Assembly: GCF_000611645.1 (NCBI RefSeq)
Contig: NW_014013027.1
Span: 1 to 14,261 of the forward strand
Origin: Monoraphidium neglectum
Taxonomy: Eukaryota > Chlorophyta > Chlorophyceae > Sphaeropleales > Selenastraceae
Length of the DNA stretch: 14,261 bases
Direction of reading: 5' to 3'
Positions 1-9,922 of the stretch are shown here, piece after piece. Position 1 is the first letter of the stretch. Each line of letters starts with the position of its first letter. The notes below the pieces were generated by a model, which was not told the DNA's origin, ran no database searches, and saw only the letters and a list, made by a program, of their open reading frames with translations. The position numbers were made by a program, and so were the translations under genes.

Positions 1-898
1 GGGTTTGGCGGCGGCAGCTACCTCGGCGCCAGCCCCCGCGGGCGCTGGGGCATGCAACTGGCCCCGTGGGAGGGCTCGCAAGCGGCCGGCCGCCGCGGCG
101 GCGGCGCCACCAGCCCGACGCACAGGCTCAGGGTCCTCGCAGATCAAGGCGACGCCGTTGAGGCGCAGCTGTCCGACTTCCGCCGCCGCGCCGGGGCCCA
201 GCGCCGCGCGGCGGCGGCGGAGCTCGAGACCCTCCAAGGCTGCCTGCCGCGCTACGGCAGCGGCGCCGGTGCCGGCGCTGCAGGGCCCCTGGGGCTGCCG
301 CCTGACTTTGGCGTGGCGGCCCCTGCAGACTACCGCGTAGGGTATGCAACACTCACGGCCGACGCCAGCTATCACACCTTTCGGGCGTCTGGTCCGCCCG
401 CAGGCGCCGCGGCCGCCGCGGGCGACGACGCGGCGCTGCGGGCGCTGCAGCTGCGGCGCGCGGCGGCGGTGGCCGACTTTGACGCGGGGCGCGAGGAGGC
501 GGCGGCGGGCTCGCCGCGGGGTCTGCATTCGGGGCCGCAGCGGCAGCACTGGCAGCAGCAGGAGCCGCAGCAGCCGAGAAGCGGCGGCTTGGCCGAGCGG
601 GACGCGGCACCGCAGCAGCCGCGGGCGCAACAGCTGTTGCGTGCGCCCCCATCGGATGACTCGCGCCCTTGGACGCCAATCGAGGCATCCAAGGATGAGG
701 CAGCTGGGTTCAAAAACCACGAGGAGCAGCAGTGGCAGCAGCAGCAACAGCAGCCGCACCAGGAGCAGCAGCACCATGGGCAGCGACAGCAGCACCAGCA
801 GCAGGCAGGGCACCAGCGGCCAAGCAGAGGGGAGCAGCTGAGCCTTGAAGAGATGGTAGGGCCCGAGGTTGGCAGTGACGGCAACGTCAGCAGCGGCG

Positions 899-929
<31 letters not shown>

Positions 930-1683
930 CGTTCGGGCCGGCATCCGTGCGGGCGGCGCCATGAGCGGCGACGGCGGAAGCAGTGGCAGTCGCATGAGCA
1001 GGCACGGCGGCATTGGCGGGCGGGGCAGTGGCAGAGGCAGCGGGGATGAGGAGGAGGAGGAGGGGTTAACCTCAAGGATAGCTGGGCCAGAGTCTTTTGG
1101 CGATGCTGAGGAGTCAGTGGCCCAACAAGGCGCGGCGGAGGACAAGGAGGAGGAGGAAGAGGAGGAGAAGGAGGAAGAGGCCTCTGCCCAACTTGACGGC
1201 GTGGGCGGCATGATAGAGCCAAGGGGCAGAGACAGCAGTGCTCGGATGGTGGGAGCGGGCGTGCACTTTCCGGGCAAGGAAGCCAGCAATGCCGCAGCCG
1301 CAGGCAGCGCCGAGGCGCACGCGGCAGTGGCGGCACAATTCACCCCTCGCGCCGGCGGCGAGGGCGGCCGTGGGGGCGCGCCGCCGGCCACGCATATGGG
1401 CGGCCTGCAGTCGCCTGGCAGCAGTTTCGGGGGCTCTGCAGCAGGCGCGGCCGCCCGCGGCGGCAGCGGCGGCGCGGGCACGGGCGGCGGCTTCCCTGCG
1501 GCGGCCGCCGATGCCGGCGGCGGCGCGGGCGGCAGCGAGGGCGGCGGGTCCTGCAGCGGCGGCGGCAGCGACGCGGGCGACAGCGGGGACGAGATGGAGG
1601 CGTTTGCGGCTGCGATGCGCGGGCTGGCCCCACAGCGCGGCGGCGGCGACGCTAGCAGCGACGGCGAAGGAAGCGTGTTTTGA
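1..1683 (+). CDS. 3' end of a low-complexity, helical/acidic protein of unknown function (partial)
   Basis: The frame is open from base 1 to a TGA at 1681-1683, giving 560 visible residues; the 5' end lies outside the window. I do not recognise a family. Residues about 41-80 and 135-160 are Ala/Arg/Leu/Glu-rich and look helical, possibly coiled coil. Residues about 241-280 are Gln/His-rich. A run of eight Ser (301-308) follows, then acidic blocks near 350 and 380-393 made of Glu runs, then a Gly/Ala/Ser-rich stretch (about 440-540). The chain ends in an acidic, Ser-rich tail finishing GEGSVF. Third positions are strongly G/C, and 560 codons without a stop favour real coding over chance, although GC-rich DNA lengthens open frames by itself. 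Small introns inside the repetitive part cannot be excluded. It is transcribed toward the kinase gene (convergent pair). No catalytic motif, signal peptide or membrane segment is visible, and I assign no function. Confidence 0.68.
721..924 (+). repeat. CAG/AGC trinucleotide repeat block in coding sequence
   Basis: Interrupted CAG units from about 721 to 835 encode Gln/His-rich protein. A pure run of eight AGC units at 901-924 encodes eight Ser. It is the same DNA repeat read in two registers of one protein. Confidence 0.85.
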
Positions 1684-4482
1684 GGAGGGGATGATGCCTG
1701 GGGCGGCGGCGCCTCTGCCGCGATCGCCTGCCCGCTCGCTCGTCGCGCTCGCGTCTGGGCGTTCGTCATGCCATGGTGTTGGCAACAGCGACATGCACCA
1801 GTCGCGGTTACACGCCCTGCAGTCCTTTTGTATGCGCGGCTCTGGCAGCGTGCATGGTAGACCATACTAACAGGCAAGGATGTTTCGGTATTACATGAGG
1901 CAGCGTGATTGCACAACGACTCATACACAAGCGCGCCTCTGGCGGCGGCAAAGGTGCCGGCCGGCCGCCTGTGAGTAAGCTTGGTTGGAGGTGTGCGGGC
2001 AGTTTCGGGAGTTGACAGCTTTTCACCTGAAAAAATGGACCCCATGAGCTCCTTGAGTGCGTGTGGGTGTGGCCGTGACGCTGTCAGAAGCAGTGCATGC
2101 ATAAGAAGTACCAGCAGCGCAGGGGCGCGCGCCATATGTCGCGCAGGCAGGTGGGGCCGGCGAGAAGGGCCGCTTCCCCCCTGCACGTGCGTAGGGAGGC
2201 GTGGGCCGCCGCCCGATCTCGGGACGGATCACCAAAAAGTAGGGGCAGGCAACTTTATTATGGGATGCTGCTGCGCATGGCAAGCGCATGTGAGCACACG
2301 CGCCGACTTGGACAATTTTAGGGGCCGCACACGCATGTGCCGCGCGGCCGCGCCCCAGCGGCCCGGTGCCCGCGGGCGGGGTGCTGCGGGTGCGACGTGG
2401 CCGCCGGAGCGGGTTTGAGTGCAAGCGCCCCTGGGCAGGCCAACCTCACAGTGCGTGTGCCGGGTTCTCAAGGGTGCGACGCGCCCCTCGCGCGGGGCAC
2501 TAAGGGGCGGCGCGGGGACAAGGGCTAAATGCGGGCAGCGGCGGGTGCGAGCGGGGGCGCGCGGTCGCGGGGCGGCGCAAAGAGGCGGACAGACGCGGCG
2601 CGGCGCGGCGCATCTACACGAGACGAGCCCGGCGCCGCGCTGCCAGTCGGCGCGGGAGACGACCAGCGCGCGGCGCGCGTGGTGGATTGTGGGGGCATCA
2701 ATGGATCAGGGGCGAGGCAGCGGGAGTGTCATAGAGCGGTGCTGGTTTTCTTTGGGTAGTGAGTTTGCATGCGCGGCGGCGCAGCGCCCGCGCCCATGTC
2801 AAGTGCACGTGGGGGGATGCACGGGTGTCTGTGTGGAGGGGTGGGTGCATGTGAGCCCTGAGGCGCGTTTGAATGGGCAAGGTGGGCAGCGCGGACCACG
2901 GGGAGTAGATCACAAGTTAGATCAGGGTGGGCGCACCAGATCACCGGCAGCGGAAGCTGCCGCCCCACGACAAGTCTAGGGCAGAAAGGTGCTGGTAAAA
3001 CGGTCAGGTGGGGTCAAAGGGGTCAAACGAGCGAACGGGGTTGGGAAGGGGTTTGTGCGGGGCAGCACCCGCGAGTGTGCAACAGACGGCAAGCCGCCAC
3101 GCCCACTTGCGGGCGGCCCGCGTCCTCAGCGCTCGGAGTGGAGGTGCTTTGCTCGGATTGGAAGGGTGGCGCGTCAAGCGCCGATCAGGCATGCGTTGGG
3201 ATCGAATAGGGTTTTTTGCGTTATTGACAGGGAGAGCAGACGTTTAGGGAGCGCCCCCATGCAAAACCTAAAGGCCGTCGCAGGTCACCATGTGGCGTGG
3301 GGTGCGTGGTAGCCTAGCCTTTCTTTGGGGTCGGGGACGGCGCGCCGGCAGTGCGTGCGCTCAGGCCGGCCCAGCCATCCACGATTCTCCATCAGGTGTG
3401 GCGAATCAGCTTCGGCGCAGCGCCACAGTGTTGTGCACCAGACCGTTCCCAAGTGTGCGCGGCCGCATGCGGTTGTCAACAAGCGCTTGGTGCGACACTG
3501 CGCCTTCGGCGGTGCGGCGCTTGCAAAGTCGCAGCCGCCGTGACTGCTGTGCAGCGATCAAAAGAGAACCGTGCCGCCACAGGCAAGCACACACGCAAGG
3601 CGCGTGGTAATCCTGACACACCAGGAGTCTGCAAATTTGCAGGAAGGCATCAGACACAACCCCAGCAACGACCAAGGCTAGATGATGGATGATCGAGGCA
3701 AATGCGATATGGCGGGCCAAACAGAGCGTGCGCGACAGCGACGCATGCACGCACGCGGCACGCCACCTGCACGCGCGCGTGCATGCACAAAGCCCAGACC
3801 GCCAGAAGTGCCGTGTGTGCCCAAGTTCCCTGCCGCCCGCTGCCCCAGGAATTAAGTCCTGGGGCGAAGGCGGCCGCGTCCTCGGCAGGCCAGGAGACGT
3901 CTCTAGAGTGTTGGTTTGCCGCCAGTCCAGCATGCCCCCAGCATGGACTGTCCACGCAGGCCGACCAGCCGTGTGCATATGCGTGCCTAGGCGGGCATCG
4001 TGCAAAGGGGAAGCAGGCCTGCTGGGCGCATATGCTTCAAGGCAGGCAGCAGGGCGCTGGGGGAAATCAGTTCGTATCCGCCGCCGTCGGCGCGCGGCGG
4101 GCCCGTGCGAGCCGCCAGCGTGGACGGCGTGCTCTTGGGACCGGCGGCGGCGTCACCGGTCCCGCAGGTGACAAAGAATCCCAGGAGGCTACTAAGGCAG
4201 TTCTTCAGTCGCAACAACGCGCGGGCCGCCCCCAACTTTAAGCCCCAGGCAGCTGAGACAAGGCAGCCGCCTAGCAGGGAGGGCAACGCATGGCCGGGCG
4301 CCAGGGCCGACGCAATCAGAGGAAGAAGGCTATGCATGAAGGCTCGCCGGATGCACACAATGCACACGCCCACATGGCCGGTGTGCCCGCGGCCACAGAT
4401 TTTCAAGCAGTCTTGCGGACGACGACGCCCCCTCAAGCCGGAAAGGCGTCCGCGGATTGCAGCTCACAGCGTCGCCCCGCCG
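1684..4482. other. Convergent intergenic interval, no gene supported
   Basis: This 2.8-kb stretch lies between the stop codon of the + strand gene (1683) and the stop codon of the - strand kinase gene (4483), so it should contain both 3' UTRs. Open frames exist on both strands, but they are Cys/Arg/His-rich with no family motif and no splice pattern joining them. I found no TGTAA (the usual algal polyadenylation signal) on the + strand. On the - strand TGTAA occurs only at 1808-1812 and 1891-1895, over 2.5 kb beyond the kinase stop. A 9-bp perfect hairpin lies at 3842-3865. Confidence 0.6.
3842..3865. repeat. Perfect inverted repeat (9-bp stem, 6-base loop)
   Basis: GCCCCAGGA and TCCTGGGGC are exact reverse complements separated by ATTAAG. 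The stem is GC-rich. It lies about 620 bp beyond the kinase stop codon, so it could be in that gene's 3' UTR or be a foldback at the convergent boundary. It lacks a following T-run, and a bacterial-type terminator is not expected in a nuclear genome. Confidence 0.6.
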
Positions 4483-7119
4483 TTATGCGCGGGGGCGGGG
4501 CGCCATCGCCATCGCGGTGTCGTCCTCGCGCCCGGCCGCCGCGCCCCGCGGCCGCGTCACGCGCTCGAGCATCGACTGCAGGCTCGATATGATGACGTCA
4601 AAGTGCGGCCTCTGCTCCGGGGCCTCCGCCCAGCACGCATGCGCGAGCTGCACGTACGCAGCGGGCGCCGACGGCGGGAAGCGCGGCCGCATGCCAGCCT
4701 GGCTGACGCGCTCGATGATCGCGCTCTTCCGGAGCCCTGGAAGCGGGCGGGGGCGGCGCGGTCGGCGGCGGGGCGCGGCAGTGCGAGTGTCGGTATGCGT
4801 ACAACGGCGTTCTCAAGACCAGGACGGCCGGGGCGGGCATCTCTTTCAAGTGACTGATCGAGGACGGGCGCAGAGGCGAGTTAATATGGAGCCTTGCCAG
4901 CATGCCCTCGGCAGTCATGCGAAAGAAGCTACCTGGCAGCTGCTGCCGCATCCGCTCACCCGCGTACGCGTGGGCGCCGCCCATGTAGAGTTCAAAGAGC
5001 AGGACACCAAACGAGAAGACGTCCGCCGCGGTGGTGATGCGGGAGCCGGGGACGAACAGCTCGGGGGCGAGGTGGGACACGGTGCCGGCGCCGCAGACGT
5101 TGACCACCGCATCTGCCGCCCCCAGCACCTTGACCAGGCCAAAGTCCGCCAGCTGCGATGGTTGAGCAACCGCATGGCAGGGTGGGTGCGCGGAAGCTGT
5201 TGGGCAGCTGAATATGATCCAAGACAGGTTTAAACCGGTCGCGTGATGTGCATGAGGTTTTTCATGATGCGTTTGTTGGTGCCGCGACTACGTGGTTTGA
5301 AAGGGCGCTCTTGTGGTGTGCTTTGCATGTATTGTCACCCCAGTCAATGGTCAACCCTGGCTGTGTTCCATCTTACCGATCGCCCTTACCTTGATGAGGT
5401 AGCCACGGGGCTGGGCAGGGGAGCTCTTGAGCAGGACGTTGTCCAGCTGCGTTGAAATGCAAGGAAGGCAATTTGGGGGCACGTGAATGCAGCGCAACTG
5501 GGTTGGCGGATCGATGGACGGTTGTGAGGGGGGTGCAGGGAAACAAGGGCAAGGCGGTGGGACGGGGGCAGCCAGTACAGCTTGCCTGGGAAGACAGGCT
5601 TTTGGGCTTGCTGCCGGCAAATCCGCACCCCCGTGCGGACGTAGCAGCGGACCTTGCTTGCCGCTGGCATCAGCGCCCATTCGCATGCAGCAGCGGCGCA
5701 GGCATCATGCTGCCCAAGGGGACGCGAGCTGACTGCGGGATCAATTGAATTGCTTCAATTTGAACCTCGTGTTGTGCACACCCCAAAATCCCTCGCACCT
5801 TGACGTCGCAGTGACAGAGGCGGATGCTGTGGAGGTACGCCACCGCCTCGGCCACAGACAGCGCCACAGACAGCAGCGCGGGCAGGTCCACCGCCAGCGA
5901 CGCCTTGCCGCCGCAGCTGCCGCCGCCGCCGAGGCTGCGGTGGAAAACCCCCATTCGGAGGTTCTCGCGGAGCGACCCCTTGTCGCAGTACTGAGGGTGA
6001 TTGTTTGGGGTGTGTTTGAACCCCCAGTCATGTCTCGTGTTCTTGTCGGGTATGGGTGCATGCCGTCGGGAGCTTGCACACACCCGCAAGCACGTACATA
6101 CCGCTTGTGTATGCATGTTGCTGCCCTGCGCCCCCCACTCAACCAAAATATACACAGACTTGCTCACACACAATATGCAAACATGGATGCATGTTACTCA
6201 CCTCCATGACAATGATGTTGCAGGTTTCAACTTCCTCGGGATCCTCAAACGGCTGCAGGGGCCGGAAGTTGTGCCCTTTGATGCGCGGCAGCAGAGTGGT
6301 CACTGACTGTGCCATCTTGGCACGCGCAGCGTTGGCCGCAGGCAGGTCACCGTAGCTCTTGGCCGCTGCAGTTGATGGAATTCGCCGGCGAGGCACGTGG
6401 GTTGAGAGAGCACGTGGGAAGACGCAAAGACTGTGATTCGAGGGGTTCAAAGGCCAGAAGCGGCGTGGGGCTGCCTGGAGGGGCATCATTCAGGCTAGGA
6501 AGCTCAGGGCAAGGCCGCTCTGCAGCCGCAGAATCAGGATATGCGATATGCAAGAAACAAGGTAAAGGAGGGCTCACCGGGCACGCCCGTGACCTCTACC
6601 ATGTCTGTGAGGCAGCGGAAGACCTGCACAATGTTGGGGTGCGTCGCCGCCGACAGCACCGCCATCTCCACCGCATCCTTCATGGCCTCGTGCTCGGTGC
6701 TGCGGCGGTACATCACCTGCGAGGCGGCGGCTCATCAAGATCAGTTGCATGACCACATTTGAGATGGAGGGTCGCGACCCACTGTTGGTGGCAGCAACGC
6801 TTCATAAGCGTGATGACGGCTGAACCCCCGCACGGGAAGTCAACCTTAAGTGTCTGGGATGACCCAGGATTTTCTCATTACTCACCTTGACCGCCGCCGT
6901 GACGTTCTTCCAGGTGCCCCGCCACACCACCCCGAAACCGCCCGCCCCAATGACCTCGTGCAGCACCAGGTCGGCGCAGGGCGGCGCGGGCGCGGCGCGC
7001 CCCGCCGGCTGGCCGCAGCTGGCCCCGCTGTCGGAGGCGGGGCGGCCGCCGCCGGAGTTGGAGGAGGCCGTCCGGTCGACGCCTAGGCGCTTGCACTTGA
7101 GGAGCTCCTGCTCCAGTGC
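4483..7119 (-). other. TKL protein kinase domain (exons 6-12)
   Basis: Motifs in order, in residues of the spliced protein: Gly-rich loop GAGGFGVV (601-608); beta3 AAVK with Lys621; probable helix-C Glu638 before THPNIVQVF; beta5/hinge NIIVMEYCDKGSL (717-729); catalytic loop HCDVK (782-786) with Asp784 and, across an intron, Asn789 in LDNVLLKSS; DFG 808-810; activation-segment end GTVSHLAPEL with APE 834-836; helix-F Asp850 in DVFSFGVLLFEL; RPRFPP (886-891); CWAEAPEQRPHF with Arg912. All residues needed for catalysis are present, so it should be active. HCD instead of HRD makes it a non-RD kinase, and the Pro usual after the catalytic-loop Lys is Leu787. About 50 residues (666-715) are inserted between beta4 and beta5. 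GTVSHLAPEL and the hydrophobic hinge fit TKL better than receptor tyrosine kinases. Confidence 0.92.
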
Positions 7120-7872
7120 CTGCGCAGGTGAAATGTCGCGGAGCAGGTGTACATTGTGGGGGAAGGGTGAACAACGCGGCAGGCTGGAAAGGGAGGTGAC
7201 CGGTACGGTTGCGTCGCGCCGCCCTGCGCCAGGTGCGCCAGGAACGCGGCCAGAGCTTCAGGGCTCGCTCACAAGCTTCTTTTACACCCCTTGCAAATCG
7301 AGGTGCGAGGTCCAACGCAGCCCTGCTGGTTGTGAGTCCAGATGTAAACGAGCGCTCTCACCTTGACCATTGCTTCAGTGCACAGCCGCTTGCTGTTGTA
7401 TGTCGCCAGTTGGCTCGTCGGCGGGCTGCCCGCGTCAGACTCCGGATCATCGTTTTCGTCGCCGCTGCAAGAGCTGCCGGCGGGCTCGTAGCTACCGGCG
7501 GCAGCGCTCTCGGACCAGTGGCCCTCGCTTGCAGCCGCGCCCCCGCTGGCCGCCTGAAGAAGCCCCTTGCGCAAGGACACGGCACCCGCGCCCACGCTGG
7601 CGCCCACGACGGCCCCGGCCTCGCCGTCGCGGGCGAGCGCGCGGCGGGAGGCGTTGCGGAGGCGCGTAGAGCGGGAGCGGACCGCGTGTGCGTCGCGCCA
7701 GATGTCGTCGATGTGCCCGTCCAGCTGGGTGTGCAGCAGCGGCAGGATGCTGTTTGTCAGGCCCTGGGGTTCGGAGGGGTTTGCAGTGGGAGGAGCAGAT
7801 TTTGAGGGTGGAGCGTCAGAGTGAGAGGCAAGGGCTCAGGGGACAATTGGCTTGGCTTTGTCACAGCAATGG

Positions 7873-7904
<32 letters not shown>

Positions 7905-9922
7905 GCAGCAGCAGCAGCCACACCAGCGGCACTGGCAGGGCAGCCGCGGTGGCAGCGGTTGCGGAAGCAGGCGGCCTGGCGGCCTGGCACTGCACCAAAC
8001 CCACAGCGTCCGTCACTCAGCATACGCGCACCAGCAGGGGTCCCTGCACGGATGAGAAGTCGTTGGGCGTCTCCAGTGTGAGGTACAGCGCCGCCAGCGG
8101 CTGCGCGCCGTCGTGCACGAACGGCACCACCACCAGCGACGACACCAGCTGCGCCGGCTGCGTGAAGATGTCGCGCGCGGGGCTGGCGCTGCTCTGCATG
8201 TAGCCCGTGCAGTCGCGCACGAAGCGCGCCTTGCCCATGGCCATGGCGCTGGCGAGCAGGGTATTGTCAAGGGCCATCTCAGATGCGACCAGGCTCGCCT
8301 CTGCGCCGCGGCCGCTGCCACTCAGGCCAAGGCTGTCGTCGTGCGGTCCTAGGTTGGAGGGGCCGCAGGCTATTGCCTCGGACAGCTCGAAGACCAGCGC
8401 CTTGGACCGCTGCCCGTCCAGCACAGCCAGCCGCACGCCGGTGTGCGAGTTGACGGCCCTGTCCATGAAGGTGCGCACACCCTGAGGGCGGTTTGGATGC
8501 CAAAGTGGAGGGTGGAGGGACGTGCGGCGTAAGAACGTGGAAACATTGATGCAACAGCATCGTGGATGGCGGGGCTGCAAGCGAGTTGCCCCATGGCAGG
8601 ACATAGGAGCTACTTTTGCAGCTGCGCTTTGCCTTGCAAGTTGCGTGCAGGGTTGGGTGACACTCGGAGACGAGCTCGTCAGATCTCCTAGTGACTGTGT
8701 GCGCACGCCCTCCGTCGCTGAGTCTGTCGCATGCGCAGCTGCCCCGCACCTGCAGCAGCAGGCTGATAAAGGTGGTCCTGTCGCCCGCCAGCGAGGCGCG
8801 GCGCAGCAGCCGGCACGTAGCCGCCGACTGCCAGTGGCGCACGTGGTGCACCAGCGCCACCGCCGCCACCCCCGGCCACACACGCCACCTGGGCGAGCAC
8901 GTGAGCGCACTCGTGTTTTACTGGCCTCTGCTTTGCCACCGTGCACACCGTGCAGCAGACAAAGCCACGCAGAAAACAGGGACGGCAGGTGCCGCCGACA
9001 CGTCATCCCCACCCTCGGCATCGGTCGTGTCGGAGGTTGCCGCCAACACGCGCCACCCACCAGGATCCCTGGAGGGAGTCGCGCTCCTCTGAGGCCAGCA
9101 TCAGCACGCCGCACGGCTCCGCGGCGGGGCCGATCGGCACCGCGCGGAAGGCCCTCATGCCCGCCTGCTTTGCAAGCGTCTGCCAGTCGGGCGGAAGCTG
9201 CCGGAGGTAGTCATCCCCGCGTGCGATGGGGTCAGGCGGGTAAAGGAACGAATGCGTGAGAGGCAGGCCCGCGGGAAGAGGATGAACATAATCAGCGGCA
9301 GGCTGCTTGCGGCACCGATACAGGCCCCCCGATGGGTGGATGGAGCATCAGGCCCCAACTCCAGCATTGGAGCCAAACCTGAACCCTATGAACACATGCG
9401 GCCGCGCTGCTGAGGGCTCACCGCTGCACTAGATTGGGTGCAGCCGTAAAGGCTGTCCTCGCGCCGCGCCTTGAGCTGCAGGCAGCTCCACCAGGGGTCT
9501 GTCACTACAGGCCGCCGCTCCAGCGCGTCGGCGCCCGCCCCGCAGGCCGCCAGCAGCACGGCGGCCTCGGGCTCGCGGTTTGAGGGCGGGCAGAACGCGT
9601 ATATTGCGACAAGCTGCACGTTCAGCTCAGCGAGCAGCAGCTCTGCGGCCTCTGCTAGCCCCAGGCCGGGCGCCTCGCTGACAGACGCGAGCGCATTCTG
9701 CAGGCCCTGAACCTGCAGCAGCGCCCCCAGTGGTGCGTCCTGCTGCAGTGACCGGCGCTGCGGGGCGCCCGGCGGCTGCTGCGGATGCGCCAGCGGGTCG
9801 GGGCAGCGGGGCGCCGCGTCGCCGGCGCCGCACGTGGCTGAGGGCGGCGCGCGCTCGCTTATGTAAGCCCGGCAGTCTGCGGCGCCTTCCGCTGGCAGCG
9901 GCGCGCTCAGGCACGTCCCCAT
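4483..9922 (-). CDS. Tandem-GAF TKL protein kinase, predicted N-myristoylated, 12 exons, about 953 aa
   Basis: Predicted Ser/Thr-type kinase of the tyrosine-kinase-like (TKL) group, fused behind two GAF ligand-binding domains. Domain order: lipidation-type start MGTCLSAP (1-8); GAF1 (about 70-235); GAF2 (about 245-405); linker with basic and acidic patches (410-596); kinase domain (597 to about 925); short Ala/Arg/Pro tail to a TAA at 4483-4485. The start is the ATG at 9920-9922: Gly2 and Ser6 fit an N-myristoylation site, Cys4 could be palmitoylated, and an in-frame TAA lies 24 bases upstream at 9944-9946. All twelve exons join in phase (2862 bases including stop). GAF domains bind cyclic nucleotides, haem, bilins or other small ligands in known families; which applies here cannot be told from sequence. 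The role is probably sensing at a membrane and signalling by phosphorylation (inference). Substrate unknown. The gene converges with the gene ending at 1683. Confidence 0.9.
7875..7919 (+). repeat. CAG/GCA repeat inside kinase intron 4
   Basis: About nine GCA units, one CCG-containing interruption, then four more. It lies in the intron between exons 5 and 4 of the - strand gene, so the transcript carries CUG units. It is not coding in the model. Confidence 0.8.
8032..9715 (-). other. Tandem GAF domains (exons 1-4)
   Basis: GAF1 starts in exon 1 with a helix (LLQVQGLQNALASVSE), then strand NVQLVAIYAF (101-110), and ends across exon 2 with the paired strands RAFRAVPIG and CGVLMLASEE (183-206). 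A linking helix (VAAVALVHHVRHWQSAA) leads through a second helix, DRTTFISLLLQGVRTFMD, into GAF2: strands GVRLAVLDGQ and KALVFELSE (274-293), then KARFVRDC (343-350), then SLVVVPFVHDGAQPLAALYL (374-393) and TLETPNDFSSVQ, a typical GAF ending. I see no NKFDE motif of cyclic-nucleotide-binding GAFs and no obvious bilin-attachment context. GAF1 is short in its middle and may be degenerate. The assignment rests on strand pattern and spacing, not a profile search. Confidence 0.72.

Larger units (their letters stand above)
4483..9922 (-). other. Exon-intron structure of the GAF-kinase gene
   Basis: Exons in transcript order: 9922-9422, 9197-9061, 8888-8750, 8481-8032, 7763-7362, 7119-6886, 6716-6578, 6365-6202, 5990-5799, 5446-5390, 5152-4960, 4736-4483. 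The eleven introns are about 169-352 bp. Donors read GTGAGC, GTGGGT, GTGCGG, GTGCGC, GTGAGA, GTGAGT, GTGAGC, GTGAGT, GTGCGA, GTAAGG and GTGAGC; every acceptor is CAG. Split codons are Trp (exons 2/3), Ala (7/8) and Gly (11/12). The end of exon 4 is ambiguous: 8032 (donor GTGCGC) or 8026 (donor GTATGC), both in phase and differing by two residues (Val-Arg). Intron 5 (7120-7361) could hide a small extra exon, but none fits with matching phase. Confidence 0.85.

Noticed and set aside
372..2186. 604-codon open frame on the - strand opposite the first gene
   Set aside because: It is Pro/Ser/Cys-rich, mirrors the CAG/GGC repeats of the + strand frame (poly-Leu, poly-Cys, poly-Ser from the same repeats) and runs past that gene's stop into intergenic sequence. 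A shadow of GC-rich repeats.
4000..4857. 285-codon + strand frame
   Set aside because: Antisense to the last kinase exon, whose kinase motifs are unmistakable; composition is Arg/Pro-rich with no motif.
5743..5760. AATTGAA-TTGC-TTCAATT inverted repeat
   Set aside because: Short and AT-rich inside kinase intron 9; no supporting context.
6005..6020. GGTTCAAAC-like T-arm motif on the - strand, considered as a tRNA
   Set aside because: The flanking stem does not pair and no acceptor, D or anticodon arms are found; it lies in kinase intron 8.
7201..7261. Possible extra kinase exon reading EALAAFLAHLAQGG on the - strand
   Set aside because: The reading is helix-like, but there is no CAG acceptor, a TGA lies just upstream in frame, and no donor fits; joining 7362 to 7119 directly keeps phase with a normal 242-bp intron.
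8017..9114. 365-codon - strand open frame
   Set aside because: Only its last part is exon 4 of the kinase gene; the rest is read-through of intron 3 and a wrong-frame reading of exons 2-3.
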